DNA of 64,000 nucleotides from Amphibalanus amphitrite (lineage: Eukaryota; Arthropoda; Thecostraca; Balanomorpha; Balanidae): assembly GCF_019059575.1 (NCBI RefSeq), contig NW_024881870.1, positions 1 to 64,000 on the forward strand, given 5' to 3'. The notes under the pieces were generated by a model. The model saw nothing but the letters and a program-made list of their open reading frames with translations, ran no database searches and had not been told where the DNA came from. This document shows, in pieces, positions 34,551-45,965 of the stretch; the first letter of the stretch is position 1; each line of letters starts with the position of its first letter. Made by a program: the position numbers and the translations under genes.

Positions 34551-36528
34551 TTAAAAAAAAAATACTATAAAAATATGGGTGTTCTCAAGTGTTAACTGTT
34601 TGATCATACTAAGCAGGCTGTCGTAGGATCGACGTTAAAAGTAAGTTATGGTGATAACTGATAAATAACAAGGGCACATATGAAAACAGTGGCATTTGGA
34701 GGTGACAAGAGCTGTGAAATATCGCACGCCACTGAACCGTGGTGGCGATACGTCAGCGTTTCAAACATTTTGGAACATATGATGACTGTTGTTGTTCGGA
34801 TATATGAAAACCACTCATGTCAATATTACTGAAATTGTTGCAGTGGAAAGTAAAACGATTGAATGAAGCGCTGCATATTCATTCTGGACGAGACGGTAAA
34901 TCAGCAAGAATAAAGTCATAACAAGGCAAAACATTCATCATCAATTGCAATACTTTTCTCCTGTCTCTGACTCCTCTTACTACAGCGTCCTCCACAGCAT
35001 GCCTCACTAGATCCGGCAGAATTTCCACACCGCGCTGGCGAGACCAGGTTTTTTGTAGCTCAATCACGGCCATTGAGCACGTCTCGCTATCTCCTCATGT
35101 GTGGCCGGCGGCGGCCGGTCGGTCCTTAGCACCCGGCACGTGACGGAGAGGTGTTCAGCAGCACAGCCCCTGCGCGCTCCCCGCCGAGTTCCTCTCACGG
35201 CAGGACTCAGGAGACCGCCGGCAGCGGCCCGGGTGGCGGTCGGATGGGCTTAACAGGGTGTGGGTAATCTACTGAGTGGGTTTTAACGAGACGTGTTTGA
35301 CTGAGAGGATATTGACTAAGACGTTATTGGTACTATCCTGAGTGCGTCCACAAAATAGGAATAACTGAAGCTGAAACTGTTCTGGTTTGGAGAAAACAAG
35401 CAGATTGAGGCAAAGAAATGTCGATGTTGATGTTCTGCCTTCGATATCCGCAAGGCACAATGATGATGAAAAGATGTTTGGCTTTGAAGACCTCCAAACC
35501 ACATCAGTTAGCAACGCCCAATGACACTAAGAATTCCGTTTGCTCAATAACTCAAGTCGTATACATAGTACACGTATACATGTTTTGTCCACAAAGTTAT
35601 CTTTTACAAGCTAATTTTATTCAAATGTCAACCAAATCAAAACTCTACAGGGCTGAACTATCTATACATTAATGATTAAATACATCTGTAAACTATCAAT
35701 ACATCAATACATCTGTAAATCCTTACGATAAACGATCAAACTGAGGTGAGTCGCTAGCGCTTACTTACAAAGACAGCTATCCTATGAGAAAAGTTTGCGT
35801 GACAGTAAATCCATTGAATGGACTATGATGTATTGAAAGTTGTCTTTTGATATATAGGACCACTTATGTGAAGCCCAACCGAAATCTCTTTGTAAACAAG
35901 CTCAACTTATAGCCTTTAATAATGTCTAGAGTGGCGTAATAATGCCTAGAGGGCCCTTCAGGGCCGGGACACATTATTAATCACCTTGTTTGCCTGCTCA
36001 ATAGTTTGTTTTGAAACTACTGCCACTTCATCCGTTGCACCAAAGTAGTTCAATTATACGCTTGGAATCCCCAACTCGGGGAAAGTTTCAGCTCGTCCCA
36101 TCGTTCGCGGCGGAGGCCCGGCAAATTTATGCGACGGGCAATGTGTCAGAATAACCAAACTTTGCCTGCGGAGATACTCCCTGGACTCGAATGAGTCGGG
36201 CCTAAAATCCCGAAGCACTATCCCGACCACCATTCCGCTAATACCGGGTGCTTGCCTGGAGCGGCGTGGCAGCAGCGTCTAATGGACCCCACATCAGCGA
36301 ACCATCTGCCGTGTCGGAAACCGACCCACTCGAGGGCTACCTTCACAGGTCCGCTGTCGGTAACTCAGCGCACTAAGACTTAATTCTTACACAGCTTCAG
36401 AAATGGAGCTGTTCAAAAACGCTAAAAATAACGGTATCTACCTTTTTAAAGCGTTTACCAATAACTATCGGTTTTATGTAATTAACATAGTCAACACGGA
36501 TAAGCAAGTTGATGTTTGCGTCATTTTC
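34551..36528. other. Non-coding stretch, no gene recognised
   Basis: AT-rich intergenic DNA with a GC-rich patch near 35100-35260. No supported coding frame. Confidence 0.55.
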
Positions 36529-36532
36529 TTAA

Positions 36533-37688
36533 CCCGCGCCCCGTTGGGCTCTGCCGAGCAACGCGCCCTGTTGGGGGGGGCCATTTTGCCCCCCCCCCCT
36601 AAGATCTCGAGAACCACGCAACCTAGCGACAAGCGACAAACGGTGTTGGATAGCCCTATCAGGGAACTACCTTGTGACCCAATTTTATTGACCTAGGTCA
36701 AACCGATGACGTCACAGGTCAGGTCAAAGGTCCAATTTTCACCGTTTACAGGCATTTCAAGAAATGCGTTGTAAAATCGAGTAAAATACATTTCATTGAA
36801 AATCATCGATGGGGAAATGTTCTTCAAACACATATTTTGCTATTTGAGGTCACTGATACCAGGTCAGGTCACAGAGGTCAGGTCACGGGGGGTCACAATA
36901 TGAAAGTGTCGTGTGATACATGTTTTATGGTCCATTTTACATGACGAATGCGATTATGTGGGTCAGGCAGCCTTTGGGGCCAGCTTAGGTCACGTTTTGG
37001 TCAAGGTCAGGTCACATTAGGTCAAATTTCAAAGTTAATATTTTTGCATAAAATGGGTATCGAATCGATGCAGCTCGTCACGGGGAGTTCAATGGTGGTC
37101 TTTGTTTTGCCGTACGTGGTCTAGAATCGCTAAAAATTGAGTTCAAAAATTTGACGTCATCATTTTTGAACAGTTTTTTCCCTATAACTTGGCCAAAAAA
37201 AAAAACGAGATATCGATCTGAAATTTGGTATGTATATAGAAGAGCGAAGGGACTATCACATATATTCTGGTTTTTTCGAAATTCGGAAAAAATTTGATTT
37301 TTTTAGTTTTTCGTAAAAAATCAATTTTTTGAATTTTTTAGGGTCAAAAACCAAAAATTTTGAAAATCCGAGATAGCAGTTTTGTAGGGCCGCTTTTTGT
37401 CTACTAGACCATATAAAGAATTTTGAAATTGCTTGATAACTGTAGATTTGGTGAGCGTTTCAAGATTGCATGTTTTTTGCTCATTTTTGCTCCAACATGA
37501 CCTCAGTTTGACCTCAATAACTCCTGACCTAAGGTGACCTAAGATTTGAAATTTGGTGTGAAGGTGTCAAATTGATGCCCGGGAAGGTACTGAAAATTTG
37601 GCGGCGCTGCGCGCCGCCGTTTTCTTGCTATTCAGGAAAAACCACAGGGGGGGCCAAAATGCCCCCCCCCCCCCCAACGGGGCGAGGG
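36533..37688. mobile_element. TTAA (piggyBac-like) element, copy 2
   Basis: 1156 bp, flanked by TTAA (36529-36532 and 37689-37692). Inverted ends: TTAACCCGCGCCCCGTTGGG left, TTAACCCTCGCCCCGTTGGG read inwards from the right. Both ends carry a G-run/C-run hairpin around CCATTTTG (left) or CCAAAATG (right). The interior holds many AGGTCA/TGACCT half-sites, including TCAAGGTCA. No coding frame. Confidence 0.93.
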
Positions 37689-37692
37689 TTAA

Positions 37693-39269
37693 GGCCATAA
37701 GCAACTCTCTTGGCCTATCAGTGCAATAGGGACTTACATGGTCCTATAGCGAGCATACTCATTTAACGTAGAATAAAGCCACAAATGCAGATATTCACTG
37801 TGCACTTAGTATCACACCTAGAACATCATCGAATCTTCCTCCAACTTTCAACCAGACCTGCGCAAAGATCCAGCCGGCAATGTTCAGACGAGCGCTGTCT
37901 TCACGCATTGACCGTGACTCGGTCGGACGACTACCAAGGCCCTTAAACCGACGACTACTTGGCTTGGTCAGACCCTGCCATTATATGGCGCTACTTGGCC
38001 ATTAGATTCGCCTGCGCCTGTTTTAGGGACGCAGTCAGCCGAGAAGGGTGCCTTTTAGAAGTTGACCACCGAACCGAGTAGGCCGGAAGCGGGCCGGAAC
38101 TCGGTCAAAAGTTCAGGTCGACCGGAAGTGTCAACCTCAAGGACTACGAAGACAACAAGGTTTTTTCCAGCAGCTAACAGCTATTTTGTCGAGACTTCGT
38201 AGTGAGCGTTTCGCGAGACTCAAGTATTTCGAATGGTTAAACGATGACAATTCAAGCGTCATCAATGAATGCCCAACAAAGAACTGCTGCCACATCGTCA
38301 GTCGACTGTAAGCCGAAGCAACTATATAGAAAGGTTCTACCTTCGCTTATTCTGACCAACACTTAACTGAAATCTTTTTAATGTTAGTTGTTGAGTAGCC
38401 GTTGAAAGGTCGCGTTTACAAATGGGTAGATGGCTGAAACGTCTCCTTGGCCTGTGCCTCTGACAATCACCGAACATTCTACCCCGGCCATGTCCAGAAG
38501 GTGTAGACTGTGTAGGCTATCTCTTGCAGATCGCAATATCGAGGCGGGCGGCCGGCTTGGGTCTGATTTACAGTTTCATTTCAAACACGGCCAGACCCAG
38601 TGGCAAACGGTAGACGGAATACAAATGGCGCAACAACCAGACAAAGTGGAAATTAGTTAGTATATGCAAGCCCTCTTCCTTAAAAAGCGTACTCTGTCTT
38701 AACTTCTTGGATCTGAAGGAAAATATAACTCGTATACCTACATTATGTATGTGGACATCGCCAAACATAGGTAGCAAAACCAGCCTTTTACCTACTTACG
38801 CCAGTTGATCTTTCATCCATGACATGACGATATCTGGTCATGGGAATATTTGCAATCTCTCAAGATAAAATGAAAAATGTTTTATAAAATAAGTGAAGAA
38901 AACATTAGAATACCTACGTGAGCTACAGCGGCAACTTAGTTTTCGCCACCAGTCTTTCTATGTATACCTACCTAATAACTACACAAAATAGGTTTACTGT
39001 GAAAAAAAACTCTAAAAAGCTACTATAAAAAGGGTTTTATATTTCTCTTGGCTAATCTTACGGAAATGATATACCAAATTCCACACATCAGCTTATAATT
39101 CATCCGCTCGAACTGCTGCTCATCGGACAGCGCCCGAGGGCAGCTGCCACGACCTCTATAGCGTTTCCAAACGAGCTTGCGCAACCTCGGTATTCTCGCC
39201 TGAACAGGTGGCGCTGTCATCTCTGTTGTTGGCGTTTTCGGGCATGGGCAGCATAAAACATGTGTGGGC
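37693..39269. other. Non-coding stretch, no gene recognised
   Basis: No recognised gene, RNA or element in this intergenic stretch. Confidence 0.55.
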
Positions 39270-39277
39270 AGTGGGTA

Positions 39278-39509
39278 CACTGGCGGATTCAGAAAGGTGG
39301 TCTTGGACGCTACGGAGGAACATACCCCCCAAAAATCTATAAATTTCGAAAACTCGGCGATTCCTTAGGTACTGTTGCATACCGTTTAAAAGAAACAAGT
39401 CGTTCAGTTTTAGTTTTATTCTCGAACAACCGAAATTTTCGTTGATTTTTGGCGCTGCAGGAGGGGAGGCATTCGCCCCAAATGCCCCCCTCCCCCGGCT
39501 CCACCAGTG
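39278..39509. mobile_element. 232-bp hAT-like MITE
   Basis: Inverted ends CACTGGCGG left, CACTGGTGG read inwards from the right. The flanking 8-bp direct repeat is AGTGGGTA / AGTGGGCA (39270-39277 and 39510-39517; 7 of 8 match). No coding capacity. Confidence 0.75.
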
Positions 39510-39517
39510 AGTGGGCA

Positions 39518-40266
39518 TTACGGCCTTGTAGACATTTATCACATAAGCCATATCTTTTGATAGATTAGTACGTCCAATTAGCCAGCAGTAAAGGAGATGA
39601 CTGAGCGGAAAGGGCATTACAATTTTTAATACACAGTGACGAAATACAATGCTAGGCTGAAGCGCAATTGAAAATTCGTTTGTGATGTAGTTTCCTCAGT
39701 ACCTACTTAGCTTAAAATATATGTAATGTTATTGTTATCCGGCGTCAAGCAGTATGTAAGTACCTAACGATAAAAAATGATTTGTAATGGTGGTCGTGCA
39801 TCGTCTGCCCGCTTTATGAATTTTGTTCACTGTTGTTCATTCCTTTTCTTTTCCTTTTGCCAGTCTTCGGGCCTTGCAATGCTTAGAAGAAAAACAGAGG
39901 AGAGCCATGAGGGCGAACACGATGCCAACGCTCCCTCTCCGCTCTCACATACCGAATTTCCTTTGCAACATTGCATATGACCATCACTCGTCAGTCACAT
40001 TTTAACACTTACCCCCTCTTTGCGACGATTATCTGGCCAACACTATAAAAAAGCTGAATTTTCATCTTTGAATCACAGTCTTTGTTTGCAGGCCGACACA
40101 GCTCTCGCATCTGAAAATCGCCACTGCACTCTTACAAAACAAATCAACTCGGCACATGCGCTATAACTGCAGCATATTCACATTCACATACACATTTATA
40201 TTCGTCCCGAATATCGATGATCTTGAATGCACATTCACATTTACCAGATCGATATTCGTAGAGCAC
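39518..40266. other. Non-coding stretch; right part is a dispersed host repeat
   Basis: No gene recognised. From about 40180 to 40266 the sequence (ATTCACAT strings, CAGATCGATATT...AGAGCAC) matches the arms of the hairpin at 45629-45789. This marks a dispersed repeat into which TTAA copy 3 inserted; the repeat continues at 41463-41495. Confidence 0.6.
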
Positions 40267-40270
40267 TTAA

Positions 40271-41458
40271 CCCGCGCCCTGCTGGGGGTCCTGGATTTCC
40301 ACGCCCTGCTGGGGGGGGGGGTGTTTGAACACCCCCCCTTGTAACTCGGCTCCTGGGCCACGTAGCGATACGCGGAAGGCGGCGTTCGAAAGAGCGTCAA
40401 AAATAAGGACGAAATCACTTCGGTCAATTTTTTGGTCAGGTCAAAGGTCAGGTCACCAGAGGTCATTGAAGGCAAAATTTCGCCGATTTCCAGGTCGAAT
40501 GTCGAAAATTTCCAAGAAGCCAACGCATAACTCGGGAACCAATAGAGCTACAGCGCCGCGGAAAAGCGCATTCGATAGCCCTATTAACGCCCTTTCTGAG
40601 TAATTCTCTCAGATTTGACCTAACGTCAACGGTTTTGCCTGCAGGGGGCAAAAACTGCAAAAATAGCCGATTTTTTCGAAAACAGTTTTTCTGCAATAAC
40701 TTTTGACCCAAGCCTTGTACGAGCTTACTTTTACCGGCATCGTGTTCCTCTCGTCAAGACGCATCGAATGAACTATAACTTGACCTTGAAAGGTCAACTT
40801 GAAAATTTGACCTCAGGTCAAGGTCATGACCTGACCGGAAAGGGTCATGTTGCATATCAGTCGATCCGTATCGTCGAGCTGAACACATCTAAGGCGTTTT
40901 CATCGCTCTAGCATGCCTCTATCAAAAGTTATTTGCGAAAAACTGATAGATACCATTCGTGACCTAAGATGACCTCAGGGCATAAACAAGGGTCACGGAC
41001 ACCATTTTCAAGCTCAGTGTGTCTAAACCACTTGTAATTCGGTGTTTGGGAGTGTTTATAATGTCTTTCATCCAAAAGAGGCGCATTTCAATTTTCTCCC
41101 ATTGACTTATAATGGGGAGGTCGCAAAATTGACCTGACCTTAGGTCATCGATATCAAAATTCTGAGATATACATTTTGTACATGCTATTGCTCTTAGCAA
41201 TCGCTGAAAGTTTCAAAGCGATCAGTCACTCGGTGTAGCTATGACAGACATTGAAAGTTTTTATGAGGTGAGGTCACTTCAAGTGACCTGGTGACCTGAC
41301 CTTGAATGACCTTGGTCTGAAATTTTCACAACATGTGTAGAATTGATGTATGATAAGGTGTACCAAAAACGGCGGCGCTCCGCGCCGCCGTTTTTGAGAT
41401 ATTCGCGAAAAACCACAAGGGGGGTGTTCAAACACCCCCCCCCCCAGCAGGGCGCGGG
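40271..41458. mobile_element. TTAA (piggyBac-like) element, copy 3
   Basis: 1188 bp, flanked by TTAA (40267-40270 and 41459-41462). Perfect inverted ends, TTAACCCGCGCCCTGCTGGG. Each end carries a hairpin with a G-run, the palindromic core GTGTTTGAACAC and a C-run, identical at both ends. By eye about twenty AGGTCA/TGACCT half-sites lie inside, against well under one expected by chance. No coding frame. Confidence 0.95.
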
Positions 41459-41581
41459 TTAACGATGTGGCTTTCACAAAGTTTAGAATGCCAAAATGTT
41501 TCTCACAGTGCTGACTGCGGACTGCGGAGAAGCATGTTCATGCTTCAATTCTGACTACAGACTCATCTTACTCACTGAGCC

Positions 41582-41942
41582 GGTCCCGTAGCTCAGTTGG
41601 TAGAGCGTTGGACTCCGCGTGGTGAGAGCACGCGTTCCCGGTTACAACAGTCCGGGTTCGAAGCGCGACGGGCGCTTGACATTTATGGGCCTCCTGACAG
41701 GTATGGTTGCGGTTGGTGGCAGGCCGTAGCCAGGCGAAGTCAGTGAGGGGACCGGCCGTGCGCGGCTATGTGCGCGCACGCTAAACTTTGGACTCTAAAT
41801 TCTGCCATAGAACTGGGATTGCGCGATCGGAGGGTAGAGGGCAGGGTCACCGCAACAAGCTTCGCTTAGCGGTGGCTCTGTCCTTGTGAATCCTTCCCAT
41901 CATAAGGTTCGGACTAAATTTATAAAAAAAAATCTTGATTTC
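41582..41942 (+). mobile_element. tRNA-derived SINE
   Basis: Starts with a tRNA-like head, GGTCCCGTAGCTCAGTTGGT, whose TAGCTCAGTTGGTAGAGCG is a polymerase III A box, followed at 41660 by the B box GGTTCGAAGC. The A-to-B spacing and the sequence between them do not fold into a normal anticodon arm. A unique body of about 230 bp and an A-rich tail (41934-41942) follow. A functional tRNA gene is therefore unlikely. Confidence 0.85.
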
Positions 41943-42546
41943 GGAATGGAGGGTAAAAAGTCGGGGTACCGCATAAGTGATCTTATTTTTGCACATTTCA
42001 AAGGATTAAACGTCGTGAGGAATATCATCATGATTATTATGTTGGGTCATTAGGTATCATTATTCGGTCAATCAAATATGCTCATAATCATTATTATCTT
42101 ATTTTTTGTCTGATCGTTTGCTAACCGTTGTCCGTGTCTTCCTCGCCTAATGGATCATCAGGGATGACCCTCTCCTTTTTAAGGACATCCCGACGATCCT
42201 TTAGGTGAGGAACACATAAAGACCTGTTAGAAAATGATCAGATAAAAATTAGGGCCACGTGCGGCAGCCCCACTTTGGGCCAGTCAGAAGGAGTCAAGGT
42301 CAAGTTAGATGTCACAGGTCAGGGCCATCCCCGACGGTCCCTAAGGCGAGGAATACATAGCGACCACTAGAACACAATGAGACGAAAATTAAGGGCACTT
42401 ATGCGTATAATCATGCAGTACTTTTAAAAGTAAGCCAGTACTTTTGACGCCAAATTTCGAAACCAAGATGAAGTCGGAAGTCAGAATAGCTTGAAAATGC
42501 TTCTCCTCACTGTAAGGAGCATAAGCATTTTGGTTCCGTAAACTTT
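41943..42546. other. Non-coding stretch
   Basis: No gene recognised. The last part (about 42522-42553, CATTTTGG...AAACTTTGTGAAAGC) is the dispersed repeat also present inverted at 41467-41495; it is the target of the next transposon. Confidence 0.55.
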
Positions 42547-43028
42547 GTGAAAGCCATAGGCGTAGGAACGTTTTCGAAAGTGGGGGGGCCAAGGTCCCAG
42601 AGGTCCAAAACCTAACCTACCCCCGAAATCCAATTTCTCCTCGGATTTCGGCCACTTTGTTTTCGCAAACATGCTCAGAGGTAAAAAAAAATCGAGACAA
42701 AAACAAAAACAAAATTTGTTAAAACTTTAGGGAGACTCCCGTCCATAAAATCAAACTGATGGACGCGTTCCCCTGTCCTCCGCAGCCGTTGGCACCCATG
42801 CAAATTCCAGAGGCATCCAGCAACTTTTTCATTACGAGCAAGCGTGAAACGTGCAAAGCGAATCTTTTCAATATACCTATAAAAATCAGCATGAACGGCT
42901 CAACCAGGCCTATAACGTTTTTAAGAGGTTTTATATCAGCGACCACTGGAACTGTGCTGATTGACTAGCTATCAGAGGCCGGTGGGGGACTTTTAGAGGC
43001 CGGTCTGGGCCCTCAGAGGCCAGTTTAA

Positions 43029-44030
43029 CCCTCGACGGCGCGGACCTATAGGTTTTCTACATACGCGCCGGCCGAGGGGGCGGGGGGCGGGTACGACCCC
43101 CTCGCTGTTTCGCCCCAGGTGGAGCTAGCGCGTCGCGGAAAAAAAAAACGAGCGTGTGCGCCGTTACGAGACGCAGAGATCGATACCCGATTTTAAGGTC
43201 CTAGGTCAACCGGTGACCTCTGAGGTCAGGTCAAGTGCCTCAAGGCACGGTTCCTTTTTTGGTAAATAACTTCGCAAAAAAACGGCCGCAGAGCCGTGAT
43301 TTTGCCAGCATCGTGCTCGCCTCTCTCAGGCGCGTCGAATGATATACTTTTTGTTTGGATGAGGTAAACTTAGGGTGTTGACCTCGGGTCACGTTCAGGT
43401 CAGCGCCCCCAGGTCACGAAATTGGTCGAAGGAGGTCATGTCGCATATCATTCGATTTTGCAGGTCTTCCTGAGTCCATTGGTGGCTTTCCCGACTCGAT
43501 AGCTCAGTTTGATCGGTAGTTATTGACGAAAAACTAATATGACCCTTATAACTTCACAAATGACGTCGCGCAAGGTCAACATTGCAAAAGTGACGCATCG
43601 AACCTTGCAAGGAGTGCATGAAATCACGATTCGGTGTGCTTGAGATAGTTGGAGATCGTTCCCGGCGCCAGAAAAAAGTTTTCAGTTTATCCCCATTGAC
43701 TTATACCTAATGGTGAGGTCACGAAAATGACCTGACCTCATATGACCTTGAGGAAAAATCCGAGATGTACAAATTGTGAGACTCATAATGGAGATCCTCC
43801 AAAGTTCATTTCCCTGTGAAATCTACTCTGGCAGTGAGGGCGTTGCGAAGTTGCGACATCTGAAGACGTTCATTTATGACCTAATGGGTCAGTGACCTGA
43901 TCTGACCCGAAAATGCGGTTGGTGTCAAAAGATCCGGCTTGATTCAAAGGTCAGGTATGCCAAGCTTCAGCTCTCTGTCTCTATCGCCGGCGTGTTCGGA
44001 GATATGGCAGGATGAGACCTTTAGATGCCG
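43029..44030. mobile_element. TTAA-family element, copy 4, right end missing
   Basis: Begins TTAACCCTCGACGGCGCGG (TTAA at 43025-43028), then a G-run/C-run hairpin near 43076-43108. The body is rich in AGGTCA/TGACCT and resembles copy 1 (GAGCTAG...TCGCGG; CGATACCC...TTTTAAGGTCCTAGGTCA). No matching right terminus is visible, so the right boundary is approximate. Confidence 0.75.
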
Positions 44031-44960
44031 ACTGCCGACTTGGGCCATCAGAGGCTAATGTGGGTCCTTAAAGGCCAGCATGGGCCCTCAGAGGTCAGTG
44101 TGGGGCCCTAAAATGCCGGCATGGGCCGGTGTTGGACCCCAGAGGCCAGCAGAAGGCCCTCAAAAACCAAGATGGGCCTCAAAGGCCAGCATCAGGTCTT
44201 CAGAAGCCAGTGCAAGGCCCTCAGAGGCTAATGCGGGTCCTTACAGGCCAGCATGAGCCCTTAGAGGTCAGTGTGGGGCCGTAACAGACCGGCATGGGCG
44301 GGACTTGGAACCTAGAGACCAGCGGAGGGCCCTCATAGGCCAACGTGGGTCCTCGGAGGTCGATGCGGACCCTTAGAGACCGGCATCGGATCTTCAGAAT
44401 CCAGTGCGGGGCCCTCAGAGGTCAATGTGGGACCCTAAAATACCGGCATGTGCCGGTACTGGACCCCCAGAGACCAGCAGAAGGCTCTCAAAAACCAAGA
44501 TGGGCCTCATAGGCCGGCATCAAGTCTTCAGAATCCCGTGCAAGGCCCTCATAGGCTGATGTGGGTCCTTACAGGCCAGCATGGGCCCTTAGAGGTCAGT
44601 GTGGGGCCCTAAAATACCGGCATGGGCCGGCGTTGGACCCCTAAGGCCAAGATGGACCCTCAGAGGCTGATGCGGACCCTTAGAGGCCGGCATCTGGTCT
44701 TCAGAATTCAGTGCGGGCCCTCAGAGGCACCTAAAGGTTAGTCTTGGGGCCCCAGAGACAGAAATGAGGCCACCAGAGGCCAGTGTGAGGCCCTCAGACG
44801 CCGGCTGGGCCCTTGGGGCCGGTTTAGGGCCCTCAAATGAGGTCAATGTGGGTTCTCAGCGTTCAATGTGGCCGCTTGACCGCCACTGAAGGGCCCTCCG
44901 AGATCAGTGTGTGTAGGACCCTCAAAGACTGGTTTGGGATTTGGGAGCTGTTAATAGCTA
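44030..44960 (+). repeat. Minisatellite of ~24-bp GGCCCTCAGAGGCCAGTGTGG units with higher-order repeat
   Basis: About 35-40 degenerate units. A block with the same series of unit variants appears twice (about 44090-44300 and 44410-44640), indicating a higher-order period of roughly 330-370 bp. Related units recur at 50200-50710. Confidence 0.85.
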
Positions 44961-45628
44961 GCGTGGGATTGTTGAGCCTCGTGACAATCGAATAAGGGCC
45001 AGAGCCCCATACGCCCATGGGGAACCATTGGTTGTTTGGCGGGGGGGGGGGGCAAATGATATGATGGCCCCCTGATTAGCCTTTGGAGGGGGGAAGGGCA
45101 TGACCCTGATCCCCCCCCCCCTCTGCGACCGCCACTGCACTGAAAGTGGAAGGGGGAGGGGCAGATACAGACATTGCTGGCCCCCAGCCTGTTTGAACCG
45201 AGGCGGGGGCACGGTCACCCTGGCCCCCAGCTAGTACGCCTTTGACGAACTATGCCGACCCCAAGCAGATCCGGTCAAGCGTTGGTCGTTTGTATGCGCA
45301 TTCTTCTGCACCGTGCTAGTATTGTCTTATACCTTTTCAGTGCTCGCTGTCCCGCGCCTCGTATTCAACAAAATGCTGTCACCAGGACCCACAGTCTTGT
45401 CTCTGATATGGTTTCCTTCATTGAGTGAAGGAAATTGCGGTCAATAACGCTGTAGAAACAAAAGGGAATCTTCATTAGAGCAAGCTGAATAGTTGTCAAG
45501 TTACCGGGCGGTAGGTAGGTCAGCGAAAAGTGGGGGGGGCAGTTAACATTGCTGGCCCCCCACCTCCGATAGTGGGGGGGGCCATGCCCCCCCCCGGCCC
45601 CCCCCCCCCCTGTTCCTACGCCTATGGT

Positions 45629-45789
45629 GAAAGCCTTATCGTAAAGCACTCTGCTAATATCGATCTGAGTGTGAATGTGATTGCGCATTCAAGGTTCAGT
45701 TCATTGTATTTGAATGAACTGAACCTTGAATGCGCAATCACATTCACACTCAGATCGATATTAGCAGAGTGCTTTACGATAAGGCTTTC
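45629..45789. repeat. Perfect 77-bp inverted repeat (hairpin)
   Basis: Left arm 45629-45705, 7-nt loop, right arm 45713-45789, with no mismatch seen. The arms match the dispersed repeat flanking TTAA copy 3. The left arm begins inside the target duplication of the 3072-bp element. Confidence 0.95.
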
Positions 45790-45957
45790 AAAAGGTTATC
45801 GATATTCGGTATGAATATGAATCTGAAAGGCGATATAAGACGCACAGGCATTCAGAATGAAGCTAAATGTCGATGAAGGCCATTGATATTCAGAGCGAAT
45901 CTGAATGCCGATAAAGGCCATTGACATTCGGACAAATCTAAATGTGAATGTCAATAT
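45790..45957. repeat. Degenerate GAATCTGAA-rich repeat
   Basis: Short repeated motifs (GATATTCGG, GAATNTGAAT, AAAGGC(C/G)ATTGA) in a low-complexity tract that continues the dispersed hairpin repeat. Confidence 0.55.
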
Positions 45958-45965
45958 GATGCAAC

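Larger units (their letters stand above)
42555..45626. mobile_element. 3072-bp hAT-like composite element
   Basis: Flanked by the exact 8-bp duplication GTGAAAGC (42547-42554 and 45627-45634), with 15-bp inverted ends CATAGGCGTAGGAAC. No transposase. Inside lie a truncated TTAA-family segment (from 43029), a GGCCCTCAGAGG minisatellite (about 44030-44960) and several G-run/C-run tracts. The outer boundaries are well supported; the order of nested insertions is inferred. Confidence 0.9.

Noticed and set aside
41582-41672. Functional tRNA gene
   Set aside because: A and B boxes are present, but the region between them is too long and does not form an anticodon arm, and no acceptor-stem partner closes it. 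The downstream body and A-rich tail indicate a SINE.
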